From positions 744,001 through 808,000 of the forward strand of contig JBAIAA010000784.1 of the NCBI GenBank assembly GCA_037893245.1: a DNA stretch of 64,000 nt, read 5' to 3'. The position numbers and the translations under genes were made by a program. Position 1 is the first letter of the stretch, and every line of letters begins with the position of its first letter. Positions 22,191-36,300 of the stretch are shown in pieces. This DNA is from Crossaster papposus (taxonomy: Eukaryota; Echinodermata; Asteroidea; Velatida; Solasteridae). The notes beneath the pieces are model-generated. The model had not been told where the DNA came from and did not search any database. It was given only the letters and a program-made list of their open reading frames with translations.

Positions 22191-25100
22191 GAGGTACTCG
22201 ACTCGGAGTGACAAAGTAGACACTTTCTTGGTCAGTACCCGAGAGTTTGGTTGACCACAACCTCGGTCTGCTCAGGATAATTATTTTCTTGAAAGTGATT
22301 TCATTTTCATTACAAATAGTTACACAGAGTGGTGCAGTGGGATCGTGATGGGCCCATAACCCAGAGGCCCGAGGACCGAAACCTCGCTCTGCTAAAGAGG
22401 TATTTTTGCTTCACTGTTATTCAAATTTAATAATTATTTTAGAATGTTTTTAGAATGTCTGCTTTTATTTTGTTTGTTGTTTTTCTAAATTTACATGAGG
22501 CATGGTGGCGCAGTGGAAGCTTGCTGGGCCTATAACCCAGAGTGCCGAGGATCAAAACCTCGTTCTGCTGCTAATAAGTTTTTGGTATGACTTGAAGTAC
22601 TCGACTCAGAGTGACAAAGTAGACCCTTTCTTGGTCAGTAACCGAGAGTTCGGATGATCACAACCTCGGTCTGCTCAGGATAATTTTGTATTTGATAGGG
22701 ATTTCATTTTCATTAAAAATAGTTACGCAGAGTAGTGCAGCGGGAGCGTGATGGGCCAATAGCCCAGAGGTCCGAGGACCAAAACCTCGCTTTGCTAACT
22801 AGGTATTTTTGCTTCACTGCTATTCACATTTAATAAATATTGTAGAATGTTTTTAGAATGTCTGCTTTCATTTTGTTTGCATTTTCTAAATTTACATGAG
22901 GCATAGTGGCGCAGTTGAAGCGTGCTGGGCCCATAACCCAGAGGTCCGAGGATCGAAACCTCGCTCTGCTAACAAGTTTTTGGTATGACATGAGGTACTC
23001 GACTCGGAGTGACAAAGTAGACACTTTCTTGGTCAGTACCCGAGAGTTTGGTTGACCACAACCTCGGTCTGCTCAGGATAATTATTTCCTTGAAAGTGAT
23101 TTCATTTTCATTACAAATAGTTACGCAGAGTGGTGCAGTGTGATCGTGATGGGCCCATAACCCAGAGGCCCGAGGACCGAAACCTCGCTCTGCTAAAGAG
23201 GTATTTTTGCTTCACTGTTATTCAAATTTAATAATTATTTTAGAATGTTTTTAGAATGTCTGCTTTTATTTTGTTTGATGTTTTTCTAAATTTACATGAG
23301 GCATGGTGGCGCAGTGGAAGCTTTGCTGGGCCTATAACCCAGAGTGCCGGGGATCAAAACCTCGTTCTGCTGCTAATAAGTTTTTGGTATGACTTGAAGT
23401 ACTCGACTCAGAGTGACAAAGTAGACCCTTTCTTGGTCAGTAACCGAGAGTTCGGATGATCACAACCTCGGTCTGCTCAGGATAATGTTGTATTTGATAG
23501 GGATTTCATTTTCATTAAAAATAGTTACGCAGAGTAGTGCAGCGGGAGCGTGATGGGCCCATAGCCCAGAGGTCCGAGGACCAAAACCTCGCTTTGCTAA
23601 CTAGGTATTTTTGCTTCACTGCTATTCACATTTAATAAATATTGTAGAATGTTTTTAGAATGTCTGCTTTCATTTTGTTTGCATTTTCTAAATTTACATG
23701 AGGCATAGTGGCGCAGTTGAAGCGTGCTGGGCCCATAACCCAGAGGTCCGAGGATCGAAACCTCGCTCTGCTAACAAGTTTTTGGTATGACATGAGGTAC
23801 TCGACTCGGAGTGACAAAGTAGACACTTTCTTGGTCAGTACCCGAGAGTTTGGTTGACCACAACCTCGGTCTGCTCAGGATAATTATTTTCTTGAAAGTG
23901 ATTTCATTTTCATTACAAATAGTTACACAGAGTGGTGCAGTGGGATCGTGATGGGCCCATAACCCAGAGGCCCGAGGACCGAAACCTCGCTCTGCTAAAG
24001 AGGTATTTTTGCTTCACTGTTATTCAAATTTAATAATTATTTTAGAATGTTTTTAGAATGTCTGCTTTTATTTTGTTTGTTGTTTTTCAAAATTTACATG
24101 AGGCATGGTGGCGCAGTGGAAGCTTGCTGGGCCTATAACCCAGAGTGCCGGGGATCAAAACCTCGTTCTGCTGCTAATAAGTTTTTGGTATGACTTGAAG
24201 TACTCGACTCAGAGTGACAAAGTAGACCCTTTCTTGGTCAGTAACCGAGAGTTCGGATGATCACAACCTCTGTCTGCTCAGGATAATTTTGTATTTGATA
24301 GGGATTTCATTTTCATTAAAAATAGTTACGCAGAGTAGTGCAGCGGGAGCGTGATGGGCCAATAGCCCAGAGGTCCGAGGACCAAAACCTCGCTTTGCTA
24401 ACTAGGTATTTTTGCTTCACTGCTATTCACATTTAATAAATATTGTAGAATGTTTTTAGAATGTCTGCTTTCATTTTGTTTGCATTTTCTAAATTTACAT
24501 GAGGCATAGTGGCGCAGTTGAAGCGTGCTGGGCCCATAACCCAGAGGTCCGAGGATCGAAACCTCGCTCTGCTAACAAGTTTTTGGTATGACATGAGGTA
24601 CTCGACTCGGAGTGACAAAGTAGACACTTTCTTGGTCAGTACCCGAGAGTTTGGTTGACCACAACCTCGGTCTGCTCAGGATAATTATTTCCTTGAAAGT
24701 GATTTCATTTTCATTACAAATAGTTACGCAGAGTGGTGCAGTGGGATCGTGATGGGCCCATAACCCAGAGGCCCGAGGACCGAAAACTCGCTCTGCTAAA
24801 GAGGTATTTTTGCTTCACTGTTATTCAATTTTAATAATTATTTTAGAATGTTTTTAGAATGTCTGCTTTTATTTTGTTTGTTGTTTTTCTAAATTTACAT
24901 GAGGCATGGTGGCGCAGTGGAAGCTTGCTGGGCCTATAACCCAGAGTGCCGAGGATCAAAACCTCGTTCTGCTGCTAATAAGTTTTTGGTATGACTTGAA
25001 GTACTCGACTCAGAGTGACAAAGTAGACCCTTTCTTGGTCAGTAACCGAGAGTTCGGATGATCACAACCTCGGTCTGCTCAGGATAATTTTGTATTTGAT

Positions 25101-27811
25101 AGGGATTTCATTTTCATTAAAAATAGTTACGCAGAGTAGTGCAGCGGGAGCGTGATGGGCCCATAGCCCATAGCCCAGAGGTCCGAGGACCAAAACCTCG
25201 CTTTGCTAACTAGGTATTTTTGCTTCACTGCTATTCACATTTAATAAATATTGTAGAATGTTTTTAGAATGTATGCTTTCATTTTGTTTGCATTTTCTAA
25301 ATTTACATGAGGCATAGTGGCGCAGTTGAAGCGTGCTGGGCCCATAACCCAGAGGTCCGAGGATCGAAACCTCGCTCTGCTAACAAGTTTTTGGTATGAT
25401 ATGAGGTACTCGACTCGGAGTGACAAAGTAGACACTTTCTAGGTCAGTACCCGAGAGTTTGGTTGACCACAACCTCGGTCTGCTCAGGATAATTATTTCC
25501 TTGAAAGTGATTTCATTTTCATTACAAATAGTTATGCAGAGTGGTGCAGTGGGATCGTGATGGGCCCATAACCCAGAGGCCCGAGGACCGAAAACTCGCT
25601 CTGCTAAAGAGGTATTTTTGCTTCACTGTTATTCAATTTTAATAATTATTTTAGAATGTTTTTAGAATGTCTGCTTTTATTTTGTTTGTTGTTTTTCTAA
25701 ATTTACATGAGGCATGGTGGCGCAGTGGAAGCTTGCTGGGCCTATAACCCAGAGTGCCGAGGATCAAAACCTCGTTCTGCTGCTAATAAGTTTTTGGTAT
25801 GACTTGAAGTACTCGACTCAGAGTGACAAAGTAGACCCTTTCTTGGTCAGTAACCGAGAGTTCGGATGATCACAACCTCGGTCTGCTCAGGATAATTTTG
25901 TATTTGATAGGGATTTCATTTTCATTAAAAATAGTTACGCAGAGTAGTGCAGCGGGAGCGTGATGGGCCCATAGCCCAGAGGTCCGAGGACCAAAACCTC
26001 GCTTTGCTAACTAGGTATTTTTGCTTCACTGCTATTCACATTTAATAAATATTGTAGAATGTTTTTAGAATGTCTGCTTTCATTTTGTTTGCATTTTCTA
26101 AATTTACATGAGGCATAGTGTCGCAGTTGAAGCGTGCTGGGCCCATAACCCAGAGGTCCGAGGATTGAAACCTCGCTCTGCTAACAAGTTTTTGGTATGA
26201 CATGAGGTACTCGACTCGGAGTGACAAAGTAGACACTTTCTTGGTCAGTACCCGAGAGTTTGGTTGACCACAACCTCGGTCTGCTCAGGATAATTATTTC
26301 CTTGAAAGTGATTTCATTTTCATTACAAATAGTTACGCAGAGTGGTGCAGTGGGATCGTGATGGGCCCATAACCCAGAGGCCCGAGGACCGAAACCTCGC
26401 TCTGCTAAAGAGGTATTTTTGCTTCACTGTTATTCAAATTTAATAATTATTTTAGAATGTTTTTAGAATGTCTGCTTTTATTTTGTTTGTTGTTTTTCAA
26501 AATTTACATGAGGCATGGTGGCGCAGTGGAAGCTTGCTGGGCCTATAACCCAGAGTGCCGAGGATCAAAACCTCGTTCTGCTGCTAATAAGTTTTTGGTA
26601 TGACTTGAAGTACTCGACTCAGAGTGACAAAGTAGACCCTTTCTTGGTCAGTAACCGAGAGTTCGGATGATCACAACCTCGGTCTGCTCAGGATAATGTT
26701 GTTTTTGATAGGGATTTCATTTTCATTAAAAATAGTTACGCAGAGTAGTGCAGCGGGAGCGTGATGGGCCCATAGCCCATAGCCCAGAGGTCCGAGGACC
26801 AAAACCTCGCTTTGCTAACTAGGTATTTTTGCTTCACTGCTATTCACATTTAATAAATATTGTAGAATGTTTTTAGAATGTCTGCTTTCATTTTGTTTGC
26901 ATTTTCTAAATTTACATGAGGCATAGTGGCGCAGTTGAAGCGTGCTGGGCCCATAACCCAGAGGTCCGAGGATCGAAACCTCGCTCTGCTAACAAGTTTT
27001 TGGTATGACATGAGGTACTCGACTCGGAGTGACAAAGTAGACACTTTCTTGGTCAGTACCCGAGAGTTTGGTTGACCACAACCTCGGTCTGCTCAGGATA
27101 ATTATTTCCTTGAAAGTGATTTCATTTTCATTACAAATAGTTATGCAGAGTGGTGCAGTGGGATCGTGATGGGCCCATAACCCAGAGGCCCGAGGACCGA
27201 AACCTCGCTCTGCTAAAGAGGTATTTTTGCTTCACTGTTATTCAAATTTAATAATTATTTTAGAATGTTTTTAGAATGTCTGCTTTTATTTTGTTTGTTG
27301 TTTTTCTAAATTTACATGAGGCATGGTGGCGCAGTGGAAGCTTGCTGGGCCTATAACCCAGAGTGCCGAGGATCAAAACCTCGTTCTGCTGCTAATAAGT
27401 TTTTGGTATGACTTGAAGTACTCGACTCAGAGTGACAAAGTAGACCCTTTCTTGGTCAGTAACCGAGAGTTCGGATGATCACAACCTCGGTCTGCTCAGG
27501 ATAATGTTGTTTTTGATAGGGATTTCATTTTCATTAAAAATAGTTACGCAGAGTAGTGCAGCGGGAGCGTGATGGGCCCATAGCCCAGAGGTCCGAGGAC
27601 CAAAACCTCGCTTTGCTAACTAGGTATTTTTGCTTCACTGCTATTCACATTTAATAAATATTGTAGAATGTTTTTAGAATGTCTGCTTTCATTTTGTTTG
27701 CATTTTCTAAATTTACATGAGGCATAGTGGCGCAGTTGAAGCGTGCTGGGCCCATAACCCAGAGGTCCGAGGATCGAAACCTCGCTCTGCTAACAAGTTT
27801 TTGGTATGACA
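22190..27811 (+). repeat. Seven-unit higher-order repeat, copy 1 (5,622 bp)
   Basis: B copies at 22900, 23702, 24503, 25311, 26112, 26920 and 27721. Markers repeated 5,622 bp later: TGGGCCAATAGCC in C (22754 and 24358), GAAGCTTTGCTGG one-base insertion in A (about 23320), ACCTCTGTCTG (about 24268), GAATGTATGC with TATGATATG (25267-25400), TGTCGCAG with GGATTGAAACC (26119-26170), and two 7-bp C duplications (25130, 26739). Confidence 0.9.
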
Positions 27812-30800
27812 TGAGGTACTCGACTCGGAGTGACAAAGTAGACACTTTCTTGGTCAGTACCCGAGAGTTTGGTTGACCACAACCTCGGTCTGCTCAGGAT
27901 AATTATTTTCTTGAAAGTGATTTCATTTTCATTACAAATAGTTACACAGAGTGGTGCAGTGGGATCGTGATGGGCCCATAACCCAGAGGCCCGAGGACCG
28001 AAACCTCGCTCTGCTAAAGAGGTATTTTTGCTTCACTGTTATTCAAATTTAATAATTATTTTAGAATGTTTTTAGAATGTCTGCTTTTATTTTGTTTGTT
28101 GTTTTTCTAAATTTACATGAGGCATGGTGGCGCAGTGGAAGCTTGCTGGGCCTATAACCCAGAGTGCCGAGGATCAAAACCTCGTTCTGCTGCTAATAAG
28201 TTTTTGGTATGACTTGAAGTACTCGACTCAGAGTGACAAAGTAGACCCTTTCTTGGTCAGTAACCGAGAGTTCGGATGATCACAACCTCGGTCTGCTCAG
28301 GATAATTTTGTATTTGATAGGGATTTCATTTTCATTAAAAATAGTTACGCAGAGTAGTGCAGCGGGAGCGTGATGGGCCAATAGCCCAGAGGTCCGAGGA
28401 CCAAAACCTCGCTTTGCTAACTAGGTATTTTTGCTTCACTGCTATTCACATTTAATAAATATTGTAGAATGTTTTTAGAATGTCTGCTTTCATTTTGTTT
28501 GCATTTTCTAAATTTACATGAGGCATAGTGGCGCAGTTGAAGCGTGCTGGGCCCATAACCCAGAGGTCCGAGGATCGAAACCTCGCTCTGCTAACAAGTT
28601 TTTGGTATGACATGAGGTACTCGACTCGGAGTGACAAAGTAGACACTTTCTTGGTCAGTACCCGAGAGTTTGGTTGACCACAACCTCGGTCTGCTCAGGA
28701 TAATTATTTCCTTGAAAGTGATTTCATTTTCATTACAAATAGTTACGCAGAGTGGTGCAGTGTGATCGTGATGGGCCCATAACCCAGAGGCCCGAGGACC
28801 GAAACCTCGCTCTGCTAAAGAGGTATTTTTGCTTCACTGTTATTCAAATTTAATAATTATTTTAGAATGTTTTTAGAATGTCTGCTTTTATTTTGTTTGA
28901 TGTTTTTCTAAATTTACATGAGGCATGGTGGCGCAGTGGAAGCTTTGCTGGGCCTATAACCCAGAGTGCCGGGGATCAAAACCTCGTTCTGCTGCTAATA
29001 AGTTTTTGGTATGACTTGAAGTACTCGACTCAGAGTGACAAAGTAGACCCTTTCTTGGTCAGTAACCGAGAGTTCGGATGATCACAACCTCGGTCTGCTC
29101 AGGATAATGTTGTATTTGATAGGGATTTCATTTTCATTAAAAATAGTTACGCAGAGTAGTGCAGCGGGAGCGTGATGGGCCCATAGCCCAGAGGTCCGAG
29201 GACCAAAACCTCGCTTTGCTAACTAGGTATTTTTGCTTCACTGCTATTCACATTTAATAAATATTGTAGAATGTTTTTAGAATGTCTGCTTTCATTTTGT
29301 TTGCATTTTCTAAATTTACATGAGGCATAGTGGCGCAGTTGAAGCGTGCTGGGCCCATAACCCAGAGGTCCGAGGATCGAAACCTCGCTCTGCTAACAAG
29401 TTTTTGGTATGACATGAGGTACTCGACTCGGAGTGACAAAGTAGACACTTTCTTGGTCAGTACCCGAGAGTTTGGTTGACCACAACCTCGGTCTGCTCAG
29501 GATAATTATTTTCTTGAAAGTGATTTCATTTTCATTACAAATAGTTACACAGAGTGGTGCAGTGGGATCGTGATGGGCCCATAACCCAGAGGCCCGAGGA
29601 CCGAAACCTCGCTCTGCTAAAGAGGTATTTTTGCTTCACTGTTATTCAAATTTAATAATTATTTTAGAATGTTTTTAGAATGTCTGCTTTTATTTTGTTT
29701 GTTGTTTTTCAAAATTTACATGAGGCATGGTGGCGCAGTGGAAGCTTGCTGGGCCTATAACCCAGAGTGCCGAGGATCAAAACCTCGTTCTGCTGCTAAT
29801 AAGTTTTTGGTATGACTTGAAGTACTCGACTCAGAGTGACAAAGTAGACCCTTTCTTGGTCAGTAACCGAGAGTTCGGATGATCACAACCTCTGTCTGCT
29901 CAGGATAATTTTGTATTTGATAGGGATTTCATTTTCATTAAAAATAGTTACGCAGAGTAGTGCAGCGGGAGCGTGATGGGCCAATAGCCCAGAGGTCCGA
30001 GGACCAAAACCTCGCTTTGCTAACTAGGTATTTTTGCTTCACTGCTATTCACATTTAATAAATATTGTAGAATGTTTTTAGAATGTCTGCTTTCATTTTG
30101 TTTGCATTTTCTAAATTTACATGAGGCATAGTGGCGCAGTTGAAGCGTGCTGGGCCCATAACCCAGAGGTCCGAGGATCGAAACCTCGCTCTGCTAACAA
30201 GTTTTTGGTATGACATGAGGTACTCGACTCGGAGTGACAAAGTAGACACTTTCTTGGTCAGTACCCGAGAGTTTGGTTGACCACAACCTCGGTCTGCTCA
30301 GGATAATTATTTCCTTGAAAGTGATTTCATTTTCATTACAAATAGTTACGCAGAGTGGTGCAGTGGGATCGTGATGGGCCCATAACCCAGAGGCCCGAGG
30401 ACCGAAAACTCGCTCTGCTAAAGAGGTATTTTTGCTTCACTGTTATTCAATTTTAATAATTATTTTAGAATGTTTTTAGAATGTCTGCTTTTATTTTGTT
30501 TGTTGTTTTTCTAAATTTACATGAGGCATGGTGGCGCAGTGGAAGCTTGCTGGGCCTATAACCCAGAGTGCCGAGGATCAAAACCTCGTTCTGCTGCTAA
30601 TAAGTTTTTGGTATGACTTGAAGTACTCGACTCAGAGTGACAAAGTAGACCCTTTCTTGGTCAGTAACCGAGAGTTCGGATGATCACAACCTCGGTCTGC
30701 TCAGGATAATTTTGTATTTGATAGGGATTTCATTTTCATTAAAAATAGTTACGCAGAGTAGTGCAGCGGGAGCGTGATGGGCCCATAGCCCATAGCCCAG

Positions 30801-33342
30801 AGGTCCGAGGACCAAAACCTCGCTTTGCTAACTAGGTATTTTTGCTTCACTGCTATTCACATTTAATAAATATTGTAGAATGTTTTTAGAATGTATGCTT
30901 TCATTTTGTTTGCATTTTCTAAATTTACATGAGGCATAGTGGCGCAGTTGAAGCGTGCTGGGCCCATAACCCAGAGGTCCGAGGATCGAAACCTCGCTCT
31001 GCTAACAAGTTTTTGGTATGATATGAGGTACTCGACTCGGAGTGACAAAGTAGACACTTTCTAGGTCAGTACCCGAGAGTTTGGTTGACCACAACCTCGG
31101 TCTGCTCAGGATAATTATTTCCTTGAAAGTGATTTCATTTTCATTACAAATAGTTATGCAGAGTGGTGCAGTGGGATCGTGATGGGCCCATAACCCAGAG
31201 GCCCGAGGACCGAAAACTCGCTCTGCTAAAGAGGTATTTTTGCTTCACTGTTATTCAATTTTAATAATTATTTTAGAATGTTTTTAGAATGTCTGCTTTT
31301 ATTTTGTTTGTTGTTTTTCTAAATTTACATGAGGCATGGTGGCGCAGTGGAAGCTTGCTGGGCCTATAACCCAGAGTGCCGAGGATCAAAACCTCGTTCT
31401 GCTGCTAATAAGTTTTTGGTATGACTTGAAGTACTCGACTCAGAGTGACAAAGTAGACCCTTTCTTGGTCAGTAACCGAGAGTTCGGATGATCACAACCT
31501 CGGTCTGCTCAGGATAATTTTGTATTTGATAGGGATTTCATTTTCATTAAAAATAGTTACGCAGAGTAGTGCAGCGGGAGCGTGATGGGCCCATAGCCCA
31601 GAGGTCCGAGGACCAAAACCTCGCTTTGCTAACTAGGTATTTTTGCTTCACTGCTATTCACATTTAATAAATATTGTAGAATGTTTTTAGAATGTCTGCT
31701 TTCATTTTGTTTGCATTTTCTAAATTTACATGAGGCATAGTGTCGCAGTTGAAGCGTGCTGGGCCCATAACCCAGAGGTCCGAGGATTGAAACCTCGCTC
31801 TGCTAACAAGTTTTTGGTATGACATGAGGTACTCGACTCGGAGTGACAAAGTAGACACTTTCTTGGTCAGTACCCGAGAGTTTGGTTGACCACAACCTCG
31901 GTCTGCTCAGGATAATTATTTCCTTGAAAGTGATTTCATTTTCATTACAAATAGTTACGCAGAGTGGTGCAGTGGGATCGTGATGGGCCCATAACCCAGA
32001 GGCCCGAGGACCGAAACCTCGCTCTGCTAAAGAGGTATTTTTGCTTCACTGTTATTCAAATTTAATAATTATTTTAGAATGTTTTTAGAATGTCTGCTTT
32101 TATTTTGTTTGTTGTTTTTCAAAATTTACATGAGGCATGGTGGCGCAGTGGAAGCTTGCTGGGCCTATAACCCAGAGTGCCGAGGATCAAAACCTCGTTC
32201 TGCTGCTAATAAGTTTTTGGTATGACTTGAAGTACTCGACTCAGAGTGACAAAGTAGACCCTTTCTTGGTCAGTAACCGAGAGTTCGGATGATCACAACC
32301 TCGGTCTGCTCAGGATAATGTTGTTTTTGATAGGGATTTCATTTTCATTAAAAATAGTTACGCAGAGTAGTGCAGCGGGAGCGTGATGGGCCCATAGCCC
32401 ATAGCCCAGAGGTCCGAGGACCAAAACCTCGCTTTGCTAACTAGGTATTTTTGCTTCACTGCTATTCACATTTAATAAATATTGTAGAATGTTTTTAGAA
32501 TGTCTGCTTTCATTTTGTTTGCATTTTCTAAATTTACATGAGGCATAGTGGCGCAGTTGAAGCGTGCTGGGCCCATAACCCAGAGGTCCGAGGATCGAAA
32601 CCTCGCTCTGCTAACAAGTTTTTGGTATGACATGAGGTACTCGACTCGGAGTGACAAAGTAGACACTTTCTTGGTCAGTACCCGAGAGTTTGGTTGACCA
32701 CAACCTCGGTCTGCTCAGGATAATTATTTCCTTGAAAGTGATTTCATTTTCATTACAAATAGTTATGCAGAGTGGTGCAGTGGGATCGTGATGGGCCCAT
32801 AACCCAGAGGCCCGAGGACCGAAACCTCGCTCTGCTAAAGAGGTATTTTTGCTTCACTGTTATTCAAATTTAATAATTATTTTAGAATGTTTTTAGAATG
32901 TCTGCTTTTATTTTGTTTGTTGTTTTTCTAAATTTACATGAGGCATGGTGGCGCAGTGGAAGCTTGCTGGGCCTATAACCCAGAGTGCCGAGGATCAAAA
33001 CCTCGTTCTGCTGCTAATAAGTTTTTGGTATGACTTGAAGTACTCGACTCAGAGTGACAAAGTAGACCCTTTCTTGGTCAGTAACCGAGAGTTCGGATGA
33101 TCACAACCTCGGTCTGCTCAGGATAATGTTGTTTTTGATAGGGATTTCATTTTCATTAAAAATAGTTACGCAGAGTAGTGCAGCGGGAGCGTGATGGGCC
33201 CATAGCCCAGAGGTCCGAGGACCAAAACCTCGCTTTGCTAACTAGGTATTTTTGCTTCACTGCTATTCACATTTAATAAATATTGTAGAATGTTTTTAGA
33301 ATGTCTGCTTTCATTTTGTTTGCATTTTCTAAATTTACATGA
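27812..33342 (+). repeat. Seven-unit higher-order repeat, copy 2
   Basis: Repeats all copy 1 markers in order at +5,622 bp. I noted one clear difference: CCGGGGATC in A at about 24148 in copy 1 is CCGAGGATC at about 29770 here. Identity over more than 5 kb is therefore very high, pointing to a recent duplication. The register breaks in the unit with B at 33343, which has GGCACAG and a CAAAACC T-loop. Confidence 0.9.
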
Positions 33343-36300
33343 GGCATAGTGGCACAGTTGAAGCGTGCTGGGCCCATAACCCAGAGGTCCGAGGATCAAA
33401 ACCTCGCTCTGCTAACAAGTTTTTGGTATGACATGAGGTACTCGACTCGGAGTGACAAAGTAGACACTTTCTTGGTCAGTACCCGAGAGTTTGGTTGACC
33501 ACAACCTCGGTCTTCTCAGGATAATTATTTCCTTGAAAGTGATTTCATTTTCATTACAAATAGTTACGCAGAGTGGTGCAGTGGGATCGTGATGGGCCCA
33601 TAACCCAGAGGCCCGAGGACCGAAACCTCGCTCTGCTAAAGAGGTATTTTTGCGTCACTGTTATTCAAATTTAATAATTATTTTAGAATGTTTTTAGAAT
33701 GTCTGCTTTTATTTTGTTTGTTGTTTTTCTAAATTTACATGAGGCATGGTGGCGCAGTGGAAGCTTGCTGGGCCTATAACCCAGAGTGCCGAGGATCAAA
33801 ACCTCGTTCTGCTGCTAATAAGTTTTTGGTATGACTTGAAGTACTCGACTCAGAGTGACAAAGTAGACCCTTTCTTGGTCAGTAACCGAGAGTTCGGATG
33901 ATCACAACCTCGGTCTGCTCAGGATAATTTTGTATTTGATAGGGATTTCATTTTCATTAAAAATAGTTACGCAGAGTAGTGCAGCGGGAGCGTGATGGGC
34001 CCATAGCCCAGAGGGCCGAGGACCAAAACCTCGCTTTGCTAACTAGGTATTTTTGCTTCACTGCTATTCACATTTAATAAATATTGTAGAATGTTTTTAG
34101 AATGTCTGCTTTCATTTTGTTTGCATTTTCTAAATTTACATGAGGCATAGTGGCGCAGTTGAAGCGTGCTGGGCCCATAACCCAGAGGTCCGAGGATCGA
34201 AACCTCGCTCTGCTAACAAGTTTTTGGTATGACATGAGGTACTCGACTCGGAGTGACAAAGTAGACACTTTCTTGGTCAGTACCCGAGAGTTTGGTTGAC
34301 CACAACCTCGGTCTGCTCAGGATAATTATTTCCTTGAAAGTGATTTCATTTTCATTACAAATAGTTACGCAGAGTGGTGCAGTGGGATCGTGATGGGCCC
34401 ATAACCCAGAGGCCCGAGGACCGAAACTTAGCTCTGCTAAAGAGGTATTTTTGCTTCACTGTTATTCAAATTTAATAATTATTTTAGAATGTTTTTAGAA
34501 TGTCTGCTTTTATTTTGTTTGTTGTTTTTCTAAATTTACATGAGGCATGGTGGCGCAGTGGAAGCTTGCTGGGCCTATAACCCAGAGTGCCGAGGATCAA
34601 AACCTCGTTCTGCTGCTAATAAGTTTTTGGTATGACTTGAAGTACTCGACTCAGAGTGACAAAGTAGACCCTTTCTTGGTCAGTAACCGAGAGTTCGGAT
34701 GATCACAACCTCGGTCTGCTCAGGATAATTTTGTATTTGATAGGGATTTCATTTTCATTAAAAATAGTTACGCAGAGTAGTGCAGCGGGAGCGTGATGGG
34801 CCCATAGCCCAGAGGTCCGAGGACCAAAACCTCGCTTTGCTAACTAGGTATTTTTGCTTCACTGCTATTCACATTTAATAAATATTGTAGAATGTTTTTA
34901 GAATGTCTGCTTTCATTTTGTTTGCATTTTCTAAATTTACATGAGGCATAGTGTCGCAGTTGAAGCGTGCTGGGCCCATAACCCAAAGGTCCGAGGATCA
35001 AAACCTCGCTCTGCTAACAAGTTTTTGGTATGACATGAGGTACTCGACTCGGAGTGACAAAGTAGACACTTTCTTGGTCAGTACCCGAGAGTTTGGTTGA
35101 CCACAACCTCGGTCTGCTCAGGATAATTATTTCCTTGAAAGTGATTTCATTTTCATTACAAATAGTTACGCAGAGTGGTGCAGTGGGATCGTCATGGGCC
35201 CATAACCCAGAGGCCCGAGGACCGAAACCTCGCTCTGCTAAAGAGGTATTTTTGCTTCACTGTTATTCAAATTTAATAATTATTTTAGAATGTTTTTAGA
35301 ATGTCTGCTTTTATTTTGTTTGTTGTTTTTCTAAATTTACATGAGGCATGGTGGCGCAGTGGAAGCTTGCTGGGCCTATAACCCAGAGTGCCGAGGATCA
35401 AAACCTCGTTCTGCTGCTAATAAGTTTTTGGTATGACTTGAAGTACTCGACTCAGAGTGACAAAGTAGACCCTTTCTTGGTCAGTAACCGAGAGTTCGGA
35501 TGATCACAACCTCGGTCTGCTCAGGATAATGTTGTTTTTGATAGGGATTTCATTTTCATTAAAAATAGTTACGCAGAGTAGTGCAGCGGGAGCGTGATGG
35601 GCCCATAGCCCAGAGGTCCGAGGACCAAAACCTCGCTTTGCTAACTAGGTATTTTTGCTTCACTGCTATTCACAGTTAATAAATATTGTAGAATGTTTTT
35701 AGAATGTCTGCTTTCATTTTGTTTGCATTTTCTAAATTTACATGAGGCATAGTGGCGCAGTTGAAGCGTGCTGGGCCCATAACCCAGAGGTCCGAGGATC
35801 GAAACCTCGCTCTGCTAACAAGTTTTTGGTATGACATGAGGTACTCGACTCGGAGTGACAAAGTAGACACTTTCTTGGTCAGTACCCGAGAGTTTGGTTG
35901 ACCACAACCTCGGTCTGCTCAGGATAATTATTTCCTTGAAAGTGATTTCATTTTCATTACAAATAGTTACGCAGAGTGGTGCAGTGGGATCGTGATGGGC
36001 CCAGAGGCCCGAGGACCGAAACCTCGCTCTGCTAAAGAGGTATTTTTGCTTCACTGTTATTCAAATTTAATAATTATTTTAGAATGTTTTTAGAATGTCT
36101 GCTTTTATTTTGTTTGTTGTTTTTCTAAATTTACATGAGGCATGGTGGCGCAGTGGAAGCTTGCTGGGCCTATAACCCAGAGTGCCGAGGATCAAAACCT
36201 CGTTCTGCTGCTAATAAGTTTTTGGTATGACTTGAAGTACTCGACTCAGAGTGACAAAGTAGACCCTTTCTTGGTCAGTAACCGAGAGTTCGGATGATCA

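Noticed and set aside
23256-23459. Plus-strand frame of 67 residues at 23256 and again at 28878
   Set aside because: It opens only because of TTTGATG plus a one-base insertion (GAAGCTTTGC) in cassette A; the two copies are the 5,622-bp higher-order duplicates, not a conserved gene.
35815-36054. Minus-strand frame of 79 residues at 35815, 37410, 38204, 40601 and 42197
   Set aside because: It exists only where D has the 7-bp anticodon deletion, which shifts frame across the cassettes. It is a by-product of that deletion.
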